From positions 1 through 64,000 of the forward strand of contig JANQBS010000193.1 in assembly GCA_033085395.1 (NCBI GenBank): DNA of 64,000 bases. The letters run 5' to 3'. Below the pieces are notes generated by a model. It saw only the letters and a list, made by a program, of their open reading frames with translations, made no database searches and was not told the origin of the DNA. The stretch is from Xanthoparmelia taractica (lineage: Eukaryota; Ascomycota; Lecanoromycetes; Lecanorales; Parmeliaceae). How positions within the stretch are numbered: the stretch's first letter is position 1; each line of letters opens with the position of its first letter. Of this stretch, positions 1-12,473 are shown piece after piece. A program made the translations under genes and the position numbers.

Positions 1-1900
1 TACGCCCTTCGATCTATTAAAGAGTTATATATTATATATTATTATTACGATAATATTCTTATTTATTTATTAATAGATTATAGTATTATAAGAATAAATT
101 CACACCTTAAATCGAAAGTATACGTATAAAAGTTAGGTCTTAATATACTTAAGCAGACGATAATTATTAAGAGCTATTAACGATAGATATATTATCTATT
201 TAATTTATTTAATATTTAATAACTAGAATAATAATTAAAATTAATATTTTACGCTCTAAAGACGATTAAAGAAAGATATTAAGATAAAGCTAAATAATAG
301 ATATCTTACTCGCGCGAATTTCTCCGAGTAACTCCGTCGTTGAATTATAGCTATAGGCGTCTTATTTGCTATTATCGATAACTTAGAGATATTATAAATC
401 TTTCGCTGCCTTAACTCTCTTATAAATATAGATTTTATATTTATAATTAAAAATCGATTATTTTCTAAAGTTAAAGAGATTAAGTTAGATCTATATATGA
501 GTTTATTAAATAATAATATTAAGATATCTTTAGTCTTAAATAGCTAATCGACTAGTAATCGTTAGTCGTATTTTATACTTCTTAATTTCTTTATTAATCA
601 CGATTAAAGATATTATAAGAAGCTTTTAAGATTCGAGTACATCGAGAATAAACACACTAATGCGAAATTTATAAATCTCGTATAATCGATTCTTAAGAAG
701 CATATACTTAAGGCGCGAATTATAACTTTAACAACCAACAATGCGGCTAATAATAATACACTCTTTCGTAATCTAATCGGGGCCCTTTCATAGAGCGAGT
801 TTAATAATTTACTTAATCTTGGAGAGCAGAATACGGGGAATCTTAAATATATCCCCTGCATAGCGCATATTATTTAATTATTCTTATAAGAGCTTCTTAA
901 CAAGATTCGAGTCAATTTAATTAACGAGGACTTTTAGAAAAGCTAATATAATTCGAAGAAATAAGACGCTATTCAAAGATAAGGGAAAGATCTATTAATA
1001 ACTTTAGCTAAGATATATAAATTCTAGTTATTATTCTAGTTATTACTAATATCTAATATATATAAATTCGTAAGACGAGAATCTATATTAATGTTAATAG
1101 TCAGCGTAAGAAGTATTTCTTCGAGCTTTAATCTATACGACTTAACAATACTTATAACTTAATTAATTAATATTATTTATCTATCGATAAGGAGCTATAT
1201 TAGCAAAAACGCGTATTTAAACTATTTTAGAATATTAAAGTTCGTTAAGACTTAACCTATTATATATTGATACGATCTTATCTACTTCGTAGCGATATCG
1301 ACCGCTTTTTTAAGGAGAAATTAGACGGCTTTCTTAGACTTAACGCGAATAAATAATCGTAAGTCGAATATCTAATTAAATTAATTAGACTCTTTTATAT
1401 TTTTATAAAGCTAATAAATAAGAATAAAGAGCTAATAATTTATTATATATTTAATATTTATAATAGATTATTTAATTATATTAAGAAGAAGATTCGAAAG
1501 CTAAGACGTAAGCGAGTTTCATGGAAAGTTAAACTTCGCGAGGCTTTAAAGGCGGCTCGTAAAAAGTTAACTATCTATTATAGCGAGACTTAATCGAGTA
1601 TAGAATATCTTTATAAATAGGTAATACTTTTATGTTTAAGTTATAGAAATATAATATTAAAAGAATCAAATTAAGAAGTTAAGTCTAATTAAATACTTTA
1701 GGTAGAGATATATTAAAATACGCTTAAATAAACGTATCGAAATTATTAATATCTTAATATTAGTAGTTAAATATAGAGGGCTAAACGAGTAAAAAATCGC
1801 GTAGAGTCGCTTAATAATATTATTAATAAGATCGAAAAGACGATAGAAGTGTCGAATAATAATTAATTTCAGTGATATAAAAGAGAAGATTAGTATTCTA
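1..1900 (+). mobile_element. RIP-degraded hAT-like transposase remnant
   Basis: This AT-saturated stretch holds no intact reading frame, but a plus-strand frame from about 731 to 930 still reads like the hAT transposase core. It has an Asn/Asp-rich T-N-N-A-x-N-N-N-T-L-F motif, followed about 35 codons later by P-C-I-A-H-I-I, broken by TAG and TAA codons where Gln is expected. A second readable patch at about 1240-1345 (DLTYYILIRSYLLRSDIDRFF split by no stop) also looks coding. The acidic catalytic residue appears as Asn, as expected from RIP. No terminal inverted repeats or target duplication were identified and the left end is outside the window, so the limits are approximate. Family placement is by motif memory. 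Confidence 0.5.
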
Positions 1901-2903
1901 TTTATTATTTTAGCTATAACTTAAATTTCTAATCTTAATTAAGCATCTTTTATTTATCTTAAGAATTTATTAATTCTTAATTAGTGAAAAAGCTTAGAGT
2001 CTTAAATCTCAATAATAATACGTGTAATTAGAGATATTTTAGTTGTATCTGGTGGAGCTATAGCTTATAAGCGATGTTTCTTATGGATTAAGCGACTATA
2101 TAATAGTTAAAAAAGCTATTCGCCTTTAATCTTTCGAGTCTTAATAATAATTTTTTATATAAAATATTAATAAAATAGCTACGAATAGAATACACTAAAC
2201 TTAGAGAGAGATCTTAATATATTACTTGAAGCTAGATAAACTAATTAAAAAATTCGGAATTATTAGATAGAAGAGATTTCTAATGTTAATTATATTAGTG
2301 ATAATAATAAAGTGCTCTCTAGATCAATTTAAGTAAGAAATTAATTCTTTCTTATTAAAATTCTATTTATTAATTATTTTTTAATTGAGAGAAGAGAAGC
2401 GAACGTAAAGTAATAGAGAATTAATCTCTATAGATTAAAGATCTACGAAAAGAATAAGAGAGATAACTTAAAATCGTTCTATAAGTAATCAGAAAAGAGA
2501 TCGACTTGGCGATCTTACGTAGATTGTAATTTAAGAAAATAATATATTATAGTTATTATTCTAGCTATTACTTATTAGAATAATTATATTTACTTAATGA
2601 GATTAAATTAGAAGAAAGTTTATCTTAATATTACTTATTAAGTGCCGAAGTTTAATAATTGCTTAAGCTAATTTCGTCTTAACTTGTATATTAACCTAGA
2701 ATTTTCTTATCTTATTCGTCACCTAATATGAAAAATAATTTATATTATGAAATATCCCTATATATATTAGAAATTTCTTAAATTATTTTATAATATCAGT
2801 AATTTCCTATCTTATATCTTTATAAGTGGTCTAATATAACCCCCTCATGATACCCTCCCATGATATGGTATGATACGATATGATATGGGATATCCCATCA
2901 AAT
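1901..2903. other. AT-rich RIP zone without recognisable gene
   Basis: Same CA/TG-poor, TA-rich composition as its surroundings. I see no readable protein frame or RNA gene. From about 2830 the composition recovers and the stretch is rich in 'tgatatg'-type words, probably the body of a truncated MITE ending at 2924. Confidence 0.5.
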
Positions 2904-2926
2904 ATACCAGACCTTTCCGGCCCGTA
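2904..2926. repeat. Truncated MITE end with TA target
   Basis: The sequence at 2904-2924 closely matches the right terminal repeat of the MITE at 5940-6212 (shared core cctttccg, then cccg followed by TA). No matching left end lies upstream, so this copy is truncated or its left end is mutated. It abuts the left LTR of the gypsy element. Confidence 0.45.
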
Positions 2927-2930
2927 ATAG

Positions 2931-3097
2931 TGTGAAATTTAAAAAGATATATATTTCGTATATAGATCTAATAATAATATTAATTCTTAAGAAAGAAAAA
3001 AGAAAACTTAAGAGAATAGCTTATTTAAGCATATTCGCTAAGAACTCGTTAAGTCTACGTATATTAAGCGATTTAGAATTCTCTCGGTTAGAGATTA
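2931..3097 (-). repeat. 3' LTR of gypsy element
   Basis: About 167 bp, starting tgtgaaattt on the plus strand and shared with 10505-10671, including the common stretch gtctacgtatattaagcg. Differences are mostly C/T and G/A. It is the 3' LTR because the pol motifs lie on the minus strand. Confidence 0.7.
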
Positions 3098-5939
3098 AGT
3101 TCTTATTTTTAATAATTACTTTCTCTCTTTAAGAATTTATTCTCGAATTTAATATAAAAAAAAGAATTAATACTCTTAAAAGATTTATTAAAAATTTTTA
3201 AACTTAATAGAAAAAAAAGAAAAAGAGTTTCTTTTAGTAGCGCTCCGTATATAAAGTAAATTATAAATATAAATAAAAACTAAGACGATAAAACACTCGA
3301 TATTAGTAATAATTTCTACGCTTATTATGTAATTTTAATAATACGTAAAATAACTATTATCGATGTATTTAATATACGCGGCGCGTATAATTCGCGTGTA
3401 TTAATAATAGTGTTATTAATAAAGAATTATTAATTTTTAGAAAAATTTTCTCTTTTAATTACATATATTATTATCTATATAATATCTTATTCTTAAAAAG
3501 AAAATATATACTTAACGAATATCTTACGCTTAATTAATATCTTTAAGATATCTTCTATTATATTAGTTATTATAGGTTTTTTTAAAATTAAAGACGATAT
3601 ATAATCGTTATTAATACGTTATTAACTCGTTTAATATTCGATCGTAATACGTTTCGTAGATTTATTAGTTAATCTAATTAAAAATTCATATTCGTGATAT
3701 ATTTATTATATCTATAAGCACGATTTCGAGAAATATAAGATAGAATTCGATCTCGAGAGTAATATACTTATAAAATATATAATTTACGCGAATTCGCGCG
3801 TCGATTACGTCTTCGTAAGTTAATATATAGACTTCGTATATCTAATATGTATTAAGTAATTACTATTTTAGATTTTTAAGCGCTATAAGATAATTATAAA
3901 CGTTAATTATATATTTAAATTGCGTCGTCGATTCGAAATAACGATAATAAACGATCTCGAGTTAAATAATTCTAAATATATCTTAATACTTTAATTAATA
4001 AACGTTATAAAGATTTATAAGAAGATCTTAAACGCGTATTAGCGCGTAATTAATCGCTTTAACGATACTAAGAAATTAAATACGTTAAGTATATAAACTA
4101 ATTAAGCGAAGTCCCTTCACGCTATCTCTATAATTCTCACGGGAATTTTAAATATCTTACGCTTTAGCGTATATATTTCTACGATTTATAATAGTTTTAA
4201 ACGTATTCGATATATATTAATCTTAATTTTAAATAAATCCTTTTAACTTAAATTCGCTTATAGAGAATTCTAAATTTAATAATAATAATAATATCGATAA
4301 AGAAGAGAACGAAGAAGATAACGAAGATAAGAATAGCAATAGCGATAATAAATCTACGTCTTTTAATAGCTCTTAGCTCGCTATATTATCTTCTATAAAT
4401 AAAAACTAGAACGCTTTTTCTATCTCTTTTATTAATAATAATTCTTCTCTTTTTAATAATTAGAGATCTTATATCTCTTTACGTTTCTTCTTCGAGAAAT
4501 TAAGAAATCTTATTATACTTTCGAGAAAGAAGTTTTCTTTAAGAAATTCTTTCTTAAATAAGATTATAATAAATAATTTTTTTTAATAAGCTAGCGTATT
4601 AAATACGCTTATTTAATATTAAGACTATAGCTCGTATTTTAATTACTCGCGTTATTCTATATAATAGAAGCTTCTTATTGTCTCTCGAGACGTCGTTAGC
4701 TTTTTTAAATCGCTTTAATATTCTTTTTTATTACGATAACTTAAGATTTCACTTCTCGTAATTAAGTTCTTTTACTCTTAAAATCTTTTTTAAAATTAGT
4801 TAATCTTCGAGTTCTTTTTTAATATATATCTCTTATACTTTTTATACTCGTAACTTGTACTTATTAAACTTATTAATTATATCTTACGTATTATCTATAA
4901 TTTCTTTATTAAGTTATTTATTATATTCTTTAAAATAATCTTCTTATTAAATAAGATATTTTATCTTATTCTTTTAATTATATTACTTATTTATAAACTT
5001 TATTTAATATTCTTCGTTCTCGTTTATAAGCTTAAAAATAAAATATTTAAAAATATTCGAATCTTCTAATCTTCGTTAATACGATTTTAGTAATAATATA
5101 TTAAAGATAAGATAAATTCGATAGATTAACGATAATTATAGTCGATACGCTTACTTTTTAATATTATTTTATATTTAAGAGAAATTAATTAACTTATTAA
5201 AATGTTTCTTATTTAATCTCTTTTATTTTAAGTTTTTTATAAAAAATATAATAAAATTATTACGTTTTAACGTTTACGATTTATAATTCTTATTATAAGA
5301 CTTCGCTTATATTTTCTATACGCTTTTTTAAAATCTTTTAAGCTCTTATTAAATTATATCGATTTCTTTAATATATTTTTTCGCTACGAATATCTCTCTT
5401 TTAATAATACTATTCTTAGCGATTAACTTAAGTTCTAATTAATAGTTATATATTATAAGAAATAAATTATAATCTATTATTTTATACTCGCTTCGATAAT
5501 ACGCGAACTCGATAATTAATAAAAGATTTACTTAATTATTTTATCGCTCTAAATAATATACTCTAAGATAATATTTTAAAGTCTAATTTTATCGTTTCGT
5601 CTATTTATTAATTTAAGAATAAAAGATAATATTTAATCTACGCTTTATATATAATTAATAATAGACTTTTAATTAAAACACACTTATAAAGATAAATTCT
5701 TAAACTATAATAATATCATTAGATACTTTATATCGAAGCGCGATTTCTTTTATAAATAACTTCTCGAGTTATATTATATCGATCGTTTTATTAATTAATA
5801 AATATTTTATTATTTTAATATATCTATTAATTAATATAAGAATCGTATTATAAACGCGATTCTTTCGCTTACTTAAAGAAAGATCTATTATAAAATTTAT
5901 TATAATTTCTCTTTATAATTTACTAAATAGTAAAAGCTA

Positions 5940-6212
5940 CGGATCGGAAAGGTGTGGTATATTTAATGATATAGGACTAGTTTTTCGAATACCATACCGA
6001 AAGATATAAGATATCCCATACTTCCATTGGGTTTTTAATAAATATATTATGTGATATTTTTTTATATTCTAAAAATACGTAAAAAGCTTAAGCGAACGCT
6101 TATATAATTATAAAATTCTATAAATAGATTAAAAAGATATAATTTTTTAAAAAAAGTTAAAAAAAAGTTAAAAACGACTATGTTCAACAAGATACCATAC
6201 CTTTCCGACCCG
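5940..6212. mobile_element. 273-bp MITE nested in gypsy element
   Basis: Inverted terminal repeats of about 21 bp: left end begins cggatcggaaaggtgtgg, and right end is the complement of cgggtcggaaaggtatgg. The element is flanked on both sides by TA (5938-5939 and 6213-6214), the target used by Tc1/mariner-type transposases. It has no coding capacity. It lies inside the gypsy internal region, so it inserted later. A related end occurs at 2904-2926. Confidence 0.7.
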
Positions 6213-9200
6213 TAGACTAAAAGCGTACTTTACTTATTATAGAGACGATAGCGTTTTATCTTTAGACGCTAATAGATATTATATATATAAATATACTTTA
6301 TAATATCTACTTTTATATTATTTTAATAATATTTTCTATCTATTAACTCGAGTATCTTATTAATATCGAAATATCTTATCGTAGAATTATTGTAATAACG
6401 CTTTAATAGCTCTTTACGAACTAAGTCTTCTTTAAAATTATATAATCTATTATTATATCTTAATAATCTTTAGCTATTCTAAGTTTAAGCTTCGACGCTT
6501 TATATTCGCTCGTCTTACGCTTTATTAGCTTTATATTATTTAATAAAAATATTCTCTTATTAAAATACTTTTATAAATTTATAAATAAACTTATTACTTA
6601 TTTATATATTATTTTATTAACTAATAATATCTCGATAATTAAATATAAAACGAGTTATTTATAATTAGTAGTTTTAATAATAGAGTTAAATCGCTTATTA
6701 ACTTCGTTATGTTTATATTAAATAAGCGTCTCGCTTAAACTCTCTTTACTTTAAGATTAAGATTCTCTAAGTCTTAAAAAATATATTACGTTTAAATAAA
6801 TTTATTATACTATTATAATTATTAAATTTTTAAGCGCTATCTTTTTTATAAACGTTACTTTCCGCGAATTAATATTTAAGAAATTTTTATTTATACTTAA
6901 ATCGTTTAATATTACGAGATACTTATAATTAAGATTATATTATTTATATATATAGTTTATATTATTCTCGTATATTATTTTAATAATAATAAGAATAAGA
7001 TTCGAAAGATATTCGACTTTAGTTAGCTTCTATTATAGCGTAGAAAGAAATTTATTAATCGTATCTTTTTCGTTTTTATAATCGAGTTATCTTAATAACG
7101 CGTTAGCGAGATTTATTTTATTTAATCTATACGAAATAAAAAAATTATAAAAATATAGTTTTATTACTTAACGAGCTTATTTATTATTCGATTATTTTAT
7201 AAAATATTTTAAATTATTATAATTAATTAAAACTTTAATAAAATAAAAACTTTTCTTTAGATAATAACATTAATATTTAAATATCTTTATAATCGTAAGA
7301 AACTCTTAATTATATATTTTATAATTATATTTTATATTAATTATCTTTCTCTAATAAAAAGCGACGAAATATTATTATTTATTTATATATAATTAAGTTA
7401 ATATATATATTAAATCGAATAAAGAAGTATTAATCTCGATTTAAATTAATAATTAAGAATTAAAATATTTTAAAAGAGATATATCTATAAAGATCGTCTT
7501 TAGCTTTTAAAACGTATACTTCGCGTCTTTAAATTATAGAAAGAATCTTAACTTAATACTCTTTTCACTCTTCTTAAGAAGTCTTATTAAAAAGATTATA
7601 ATCTAAGAATAATAATAAATAAATCTTTAATAAAAGTTTATAAATTCTAGAAAGACTTATATATTATAATAATTCTTTAATTTCGATTATTCTTAAATTA
7701 TAATTATTCTACGTTTATTTATTACGACGTTAATAATAAATATTACGAAATTAAGAAATTTTATCTTAATAACGAAGAACTCGTATTTTCTTAGACTTAT
7801 ATAAAAATTGTATTATTGAAATCGATTTAATATTTATTTTATATAATTTAAATATTTCTTCTTTAAATTAAAATAAATAAGAATGTTATTTAAATATATT
7901 ACGTAAAAATAATTTATTAATCTCGTTAAAGTCTTATTAATATAAGCTTAAAAAATTATTAAAAAATTTATTAATTCGAATAATATTATTATATACTCGA
8001 AATAATTATAACGAATACGAAATATTATTTTTTACTAATTATCTTTACGAATTTATATATAATAATAAATATTATTTAAATCGAATTTCGTATATCGCTT
8101 AGCGCTATTTAAATAATTAAGCGTCTCGCTAATTAAGAGTAACGAATAGCGATTCTTAACGATTATCTTATTTAGCTTACGATAATTGATATATAAGCGT
8201 AATTCTTTATTGTTCTTTAAAATAAATAAGATAAAAACTTCTATTGTACTCGTAAAATATCTAATTTAATTCTTCGCTAGAACTTCGTTAAGATAGATTC
8301 TTAATATTATAAGTTTAATATTAAATAGATTATATAGCGAATTAAATAAAGACTTCGCTATCGTTTCGATTTTATAGTTATAACTCTTATATAACGAGAG
8401 TAGTTTTATCTCTTTCGATAAGAATATATTTTCGTATTCTTTTAATTTATCGAGAAGCTTCTAAATAGTCTCTTTGTTACTTATTTAAATATTTTATACT
8501 TTCGCTATATTATTAATAAGTTTCTTTTATTATAGAGTATTTATTATAATTAGAATATAAAGAGTCTTATAATCTTTCAAAGCATTAATAAATCTTATAG
8601 ATTTTAGAATTTCAAGCGACTACTTTTTAACTTCGAAACGTTAAGTTCGATTAGCTATATTTATTTTAATACTTCTATCGAGAATTATTAGAAATCTCTC
8701 TTTATTAATAATATAAAATATATATTTATAATATTTAATACGATCTTAATTATCTCGTAACCGATACGTTATTAAATAGATATTATAATAATATATTAAC
8801 TTGTTATTTATTTAAATCGACTTTAATAAAGAATTATTAATTATAATTAAATTATACTTAAGTTTAAAACGTTACTTAAATATATTTATCTCTATATCGA
8901 TATTAAAATAAAATTCGACGAAAAATAATAACTCGTCTCGATTCTCTAAAAGTATCTTATTCTTATAAATTAATAATAAGATTAATATTACTTCTATTTT
9001 TACTCTCGTCGATACGAAGTTTTCGATAAAAATTTATCTTTTCTCGACGATTTAATCGCGTATAGCTTATATTTATTAATAAATTCGACTAAGATTCTAT
9101 TAAGATTACTCGTTTTTTATTTCTTCGATTTAATGTAAATATTAATATAATAATTATACTTCTTATAATTATAATATTAAATCTTATTAAGATTCTTCGA

Positions 9201-10504
9201 CTTATTATTCTTCGACTTATTATTCTTAGACTTATTATTTTTAAGTCGTTTATTATTTACATAAGATTTATTCTATCTTTATAACGACTATAATTCGTTA
9301 TTATTTTTATATTAAGAATTTTAATTTTTTTAATTCTAATTTTCTTAAAAAGTAAAAGTACTCTTAACTTTATATTCTTTTAGTAAAAGAAGAATTTTAT
9401 TTTCTTATATTATTTTTTAAGCGTGTTGTAAGCGTTAATAGCTTATCTCGCTTAATTAATATAGTTTAAATATTAATTAATTTATAACGAAATTCTAGAT
9501 AAAGCTTTGTAAATAATATACTTATTAATTCTTAATATAGAGATTTATTTACGTCTAAGTTTAAAGATCGAAGATAATTATTAAATTAACGTACTATTTA
9601 ATTTTATCTCTATTAAGTATCGATATATTATTAAACGACGTTAAGATCGCGATTTATCCAGTTCTTAATTTAATTTAATAGAAAATCGATAAATTTCTAT
9701 TAAGTATAATAACGATCTAAATACTTATCTTTTTTAATAATCTAAAGCTCTTTTTAATTATTATTAAGAGATTAATATACTTAAAGAATTTTATTCTTTT
9801 TCGTAAAGAAATTTTCCAACGTGAGACGAAATATCTATTTAATCTCTCGTATAAAGTCACGATATTTTCTAATTAACTTACTATAATAAGTTAATAACTT
9901 TTCTAATCTAATTAACTTTTAAGATTATAAAACGATATTATTAAATTTAAGATCGATAATAGTGATTTCTTTTATATCTTAAGTTATAAGTAACTCGAAT
10001 ATATTACTATCGTCGTTGCGACTTTAATCTATAAACGTTTTATCTCGTTCGAGTATACTAATTTCTACTTCGAGAGATTCGAGTCGACGCTACTATACGA
10101 GCTAATCTCGTTTATAAGTAACGCGCGCGATTCGTTCGTTTAAAATAGATATATTCTACTCGTTTATATCTTATTCTTCATTAGATATACTTTTCTAATT
10201 ATTATTAATATTATTAATATTATTATTATTACTATCGCTCGATTCTCTATCGAGATTATTATCTATAAATTTAATACGAATCTTTATATAAAGATTCGAG
10301 ATATAATCTAATTCTTTAGATTAAATCGTAATAATATTCTAATTCGATATTATATTCGACGATAAGAATTCGTTTTAAGGTCGCGACGTCTACGCTTTAA
10401 TCGTGATTATTATATTAATTTCAAATCGCTATTTCTAAGAAGAATTAAAAGAATTAGAATTATTAGACTCGATTCTAGATTAGAGTCTTAGAGTTATATA
10501 GTAG

Positions 10505-10671
10505 TGTGATATTAGAAAGATATATATTTCGTATATAGATTTAATAGTAAGACTAATTCTTAAGAAAGAAGAAAAGAAAATTTAAGGGAATCGCTTATTT
10601 AAGTATATTCGTTAAGAGTTCGTTAAGTCTACGTATATTAAGCGATTTAGAGGTCTCTCGCTTAAGAGCCA
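10505..10671 (-). repeat. 5' LTR of gypsy element
   Basis: Direct repeat partner of 2931-3097. Read on the minus strand it begins TGGCTCTTAAG and ends in TCACA, compatible with TG..CA LTR ends. The outer boundary (10671) is inferred from where similarity stops. Confidence 0.65.
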
Positions 10672-11225
10672 AGCTTTTATATCTAATAGATTCTAAAATA
10701 TAATAATTTAAAAGATAATCTATAATCTTAAATAAGCTTATAAGTTCTTATATTTAAATATACTTAAATTCTCGTATTTAAGATTCTTAGACGATACTTT
10801 CTTTAATCGTTACTTAAACTATAGTTAAGAATAGAAGCTTATATATATAATTAAGCTTAGAATAAAAATTAGTCGACTATAAGATAAAGATAATCTAATT
10901 TCTATTATTATTAAAGATTCTAGACGTCTACTTAGATAATAATCGCGAGTATAATCGATAAATATTTCGTTTAGTTATAGTAATATTACAACTCGTAATC
11001 GAGTTTATAATTATTATCGTTATAATAGACGTTAAAAACTAAGATATTTTAATAGCGATAGTATATCGCGTTAACGCTTGATTATACGTCGCGTTTCCTC
11101 TAATAATCTCGTATAAGAAGTCTTTTAAAGCAAGTGAGATTCGCTCGAAATTCTAAATTAGATTACGTTTTAGTACTCTTATAATATTATTCTTAAAAAG
11201 ATTTCTCAAACAAAGGCGAATAATT

Positions 11226-11307
11226 TAACTATTACCGAGTTAACTATTATCGAGTTAACTATTATCGAGTTAACTATTATCGAGTCGATTATCACCGAGT
11301 TAACTAT
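11226..11307. repeat. 15-bp minisatellite, about 5.5 copies
   Basis: The unit taactattatcgagt is repeated in tandem. The first unit has ..acc.. and the fifth is diverged (cgattatcaccgagt). Confidence 0.8.
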
Positions 11308-11833
11308 AAATTAAAACACTATATCTTCTCTTCACATAGACTATAAAAGTATTCTAAACTCTCAATTACTATAGCGCTAATAACTATTAAAATTTAGTTG
11401 TAATATCTTCTCACTCAGTGAGAGCTAGTCTAAACTCTCGAGATTATAATATCTATAATCTCTATTTCTCTAACGCTTACTACGTCTATAGCGCTTATTC
11501 TTATAATATCGATAATATTAATATCTATTCGCAATATAATAAGAGATCGTCTATAACTATTATTATTTTAGTATCTTTCTATTTCGCTATAACTCTTAAG
11601 AAGTCTAAGCAATTATCACGATACTATACGATTCTTATTGTAAGTCTTTCTCTTATATACTTATTAATTATATTACTATAGATTTTTAGTGTGCATAGAT
11701 TACATATTAAATAAAATTCTTAAAAAATCGTTTTTTATAAAAAGTGAAATTTTTATATAATATATCGAGTCGAGTTTCTACACTATCGATTAACTTAGTC
11801 GTTTTTAGATTTCGACCTTATCGTCGCTATTTC

Positions 11834-11928
11834 ACGATAGCTACCCGACGCTCACCTTCATCGTAGCTACCCTACGCTTATCTTCATCGTAGCTATTCGA
11901 CGCTCTTATCGTCGCTACTCGATATTCG
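11834..11928. repeat. Degenerate ~27-bp tandem repeat, about 4 copies
   Basis: Successive units share the core catcgtagctaccc/gacgct (with variants cgatagctacccgacgct, cgtagctaccctacgct, cgtagctattcgacgct, cgtcgctactcgat). Confidence 0.6.
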
Positions 11929-12473
11929 ACTGTAGAGGAGGATTTTTTGCTACATAGCGCTATTCGAGTGAAAGTGTCGAAATAATCAAGTTCGTTTTCA
12001 CTCTACCTACTCGGATCTCGTCTAGTATAGTCTTAGCATTATTATATCTAGTCTTATAGATCTATATAGCAAGACAATTAAGTATTCTACTATCTATCCT
12101 TTTAATAGAAAATTGTTAGATTTACTAACTATACTAAAAGCGTAATTTTCGTAGGGTTCGTTAAGTTCGCAATTTTAAAATTAATAGCACGATTTTAGAA
12201 ATATCGATATCTTTATACGTTAAATAAAACTATAATAGATCGATTAAATAATTCGAATAAGATTTATATAAAAGTATTAAACTAATAGCGAAAAATAGCT
12301 CTTATTTAAACTTTATAGAAGTATTAGAATTTAGTTAATAGAAGATCGTTTACATCGTAAGTTAACTAAGCGTTTTAGCGTTTCTTTATATTCTAGATAA
12401 ATATTTCGGCACTTCTAATTAATTAAGCAATTAATTTATATTACATATAAGATTACTTAATTCTTTATTTTAA

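Larger units (their letters stand above)
2931..10671 (-). mobile_element. RIP-degraded Ty3/gypsy LTR retrotransposon
   Basis: A pair of direct repeats (2931-3097 and 10505-10671) flanks about 7.4 kb of AT-rich DNA. The minus strand of roughly 7740-8260 reads as a Ty3/gypsy reverse transcriptase: R-L-Y-I-N-Y-R-K-L-N-K, then K-N-R-Y-S-L, then K-F-D-L-N, then Y-L-N-N-I-L. The catalytic YLDD box is therefore changed to YLNN, a G-to-A effect on the coding strand. Downstream on the minus strand (about 7300-7480) is an RNase H-like patch (I-E-I-N-T-S-L-F-D-L), where catalytic Asp is also Asn. Gag should lie towards 9-10.4 kb and integrase towards 5-6.9 kb, but I could not read them reliably. The element is dead, and no target duplication could be recognised. 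Confidence 0.8.
10672..12473. other. AT-rich RIP zone with short tandem repeats
   Basis: No gene was recognised. The zone holds two short tandem arrays (11226-11307 and about 11834-11928). From about 11930 to 12060 the composition is closer to normal. An open frame at 11418-11681 is an AT-rich accident and is not annotated as a gene. Confidence 0.5.

Noticed and set aside
11226..11307. CRISPR-like array
   Set aside because: The repeats are head-to-tail with no spacers: a minisatellite in a eukaryotic genome.
11418..11681. 87-codon open frame in the AT-rich zone
   Set aside because: RIP-saturated sequence; Ile/Tyr/Ser/Asn bias only and no motif. Same reasoning for similar frames at 2932-3132 and 12999-13244.
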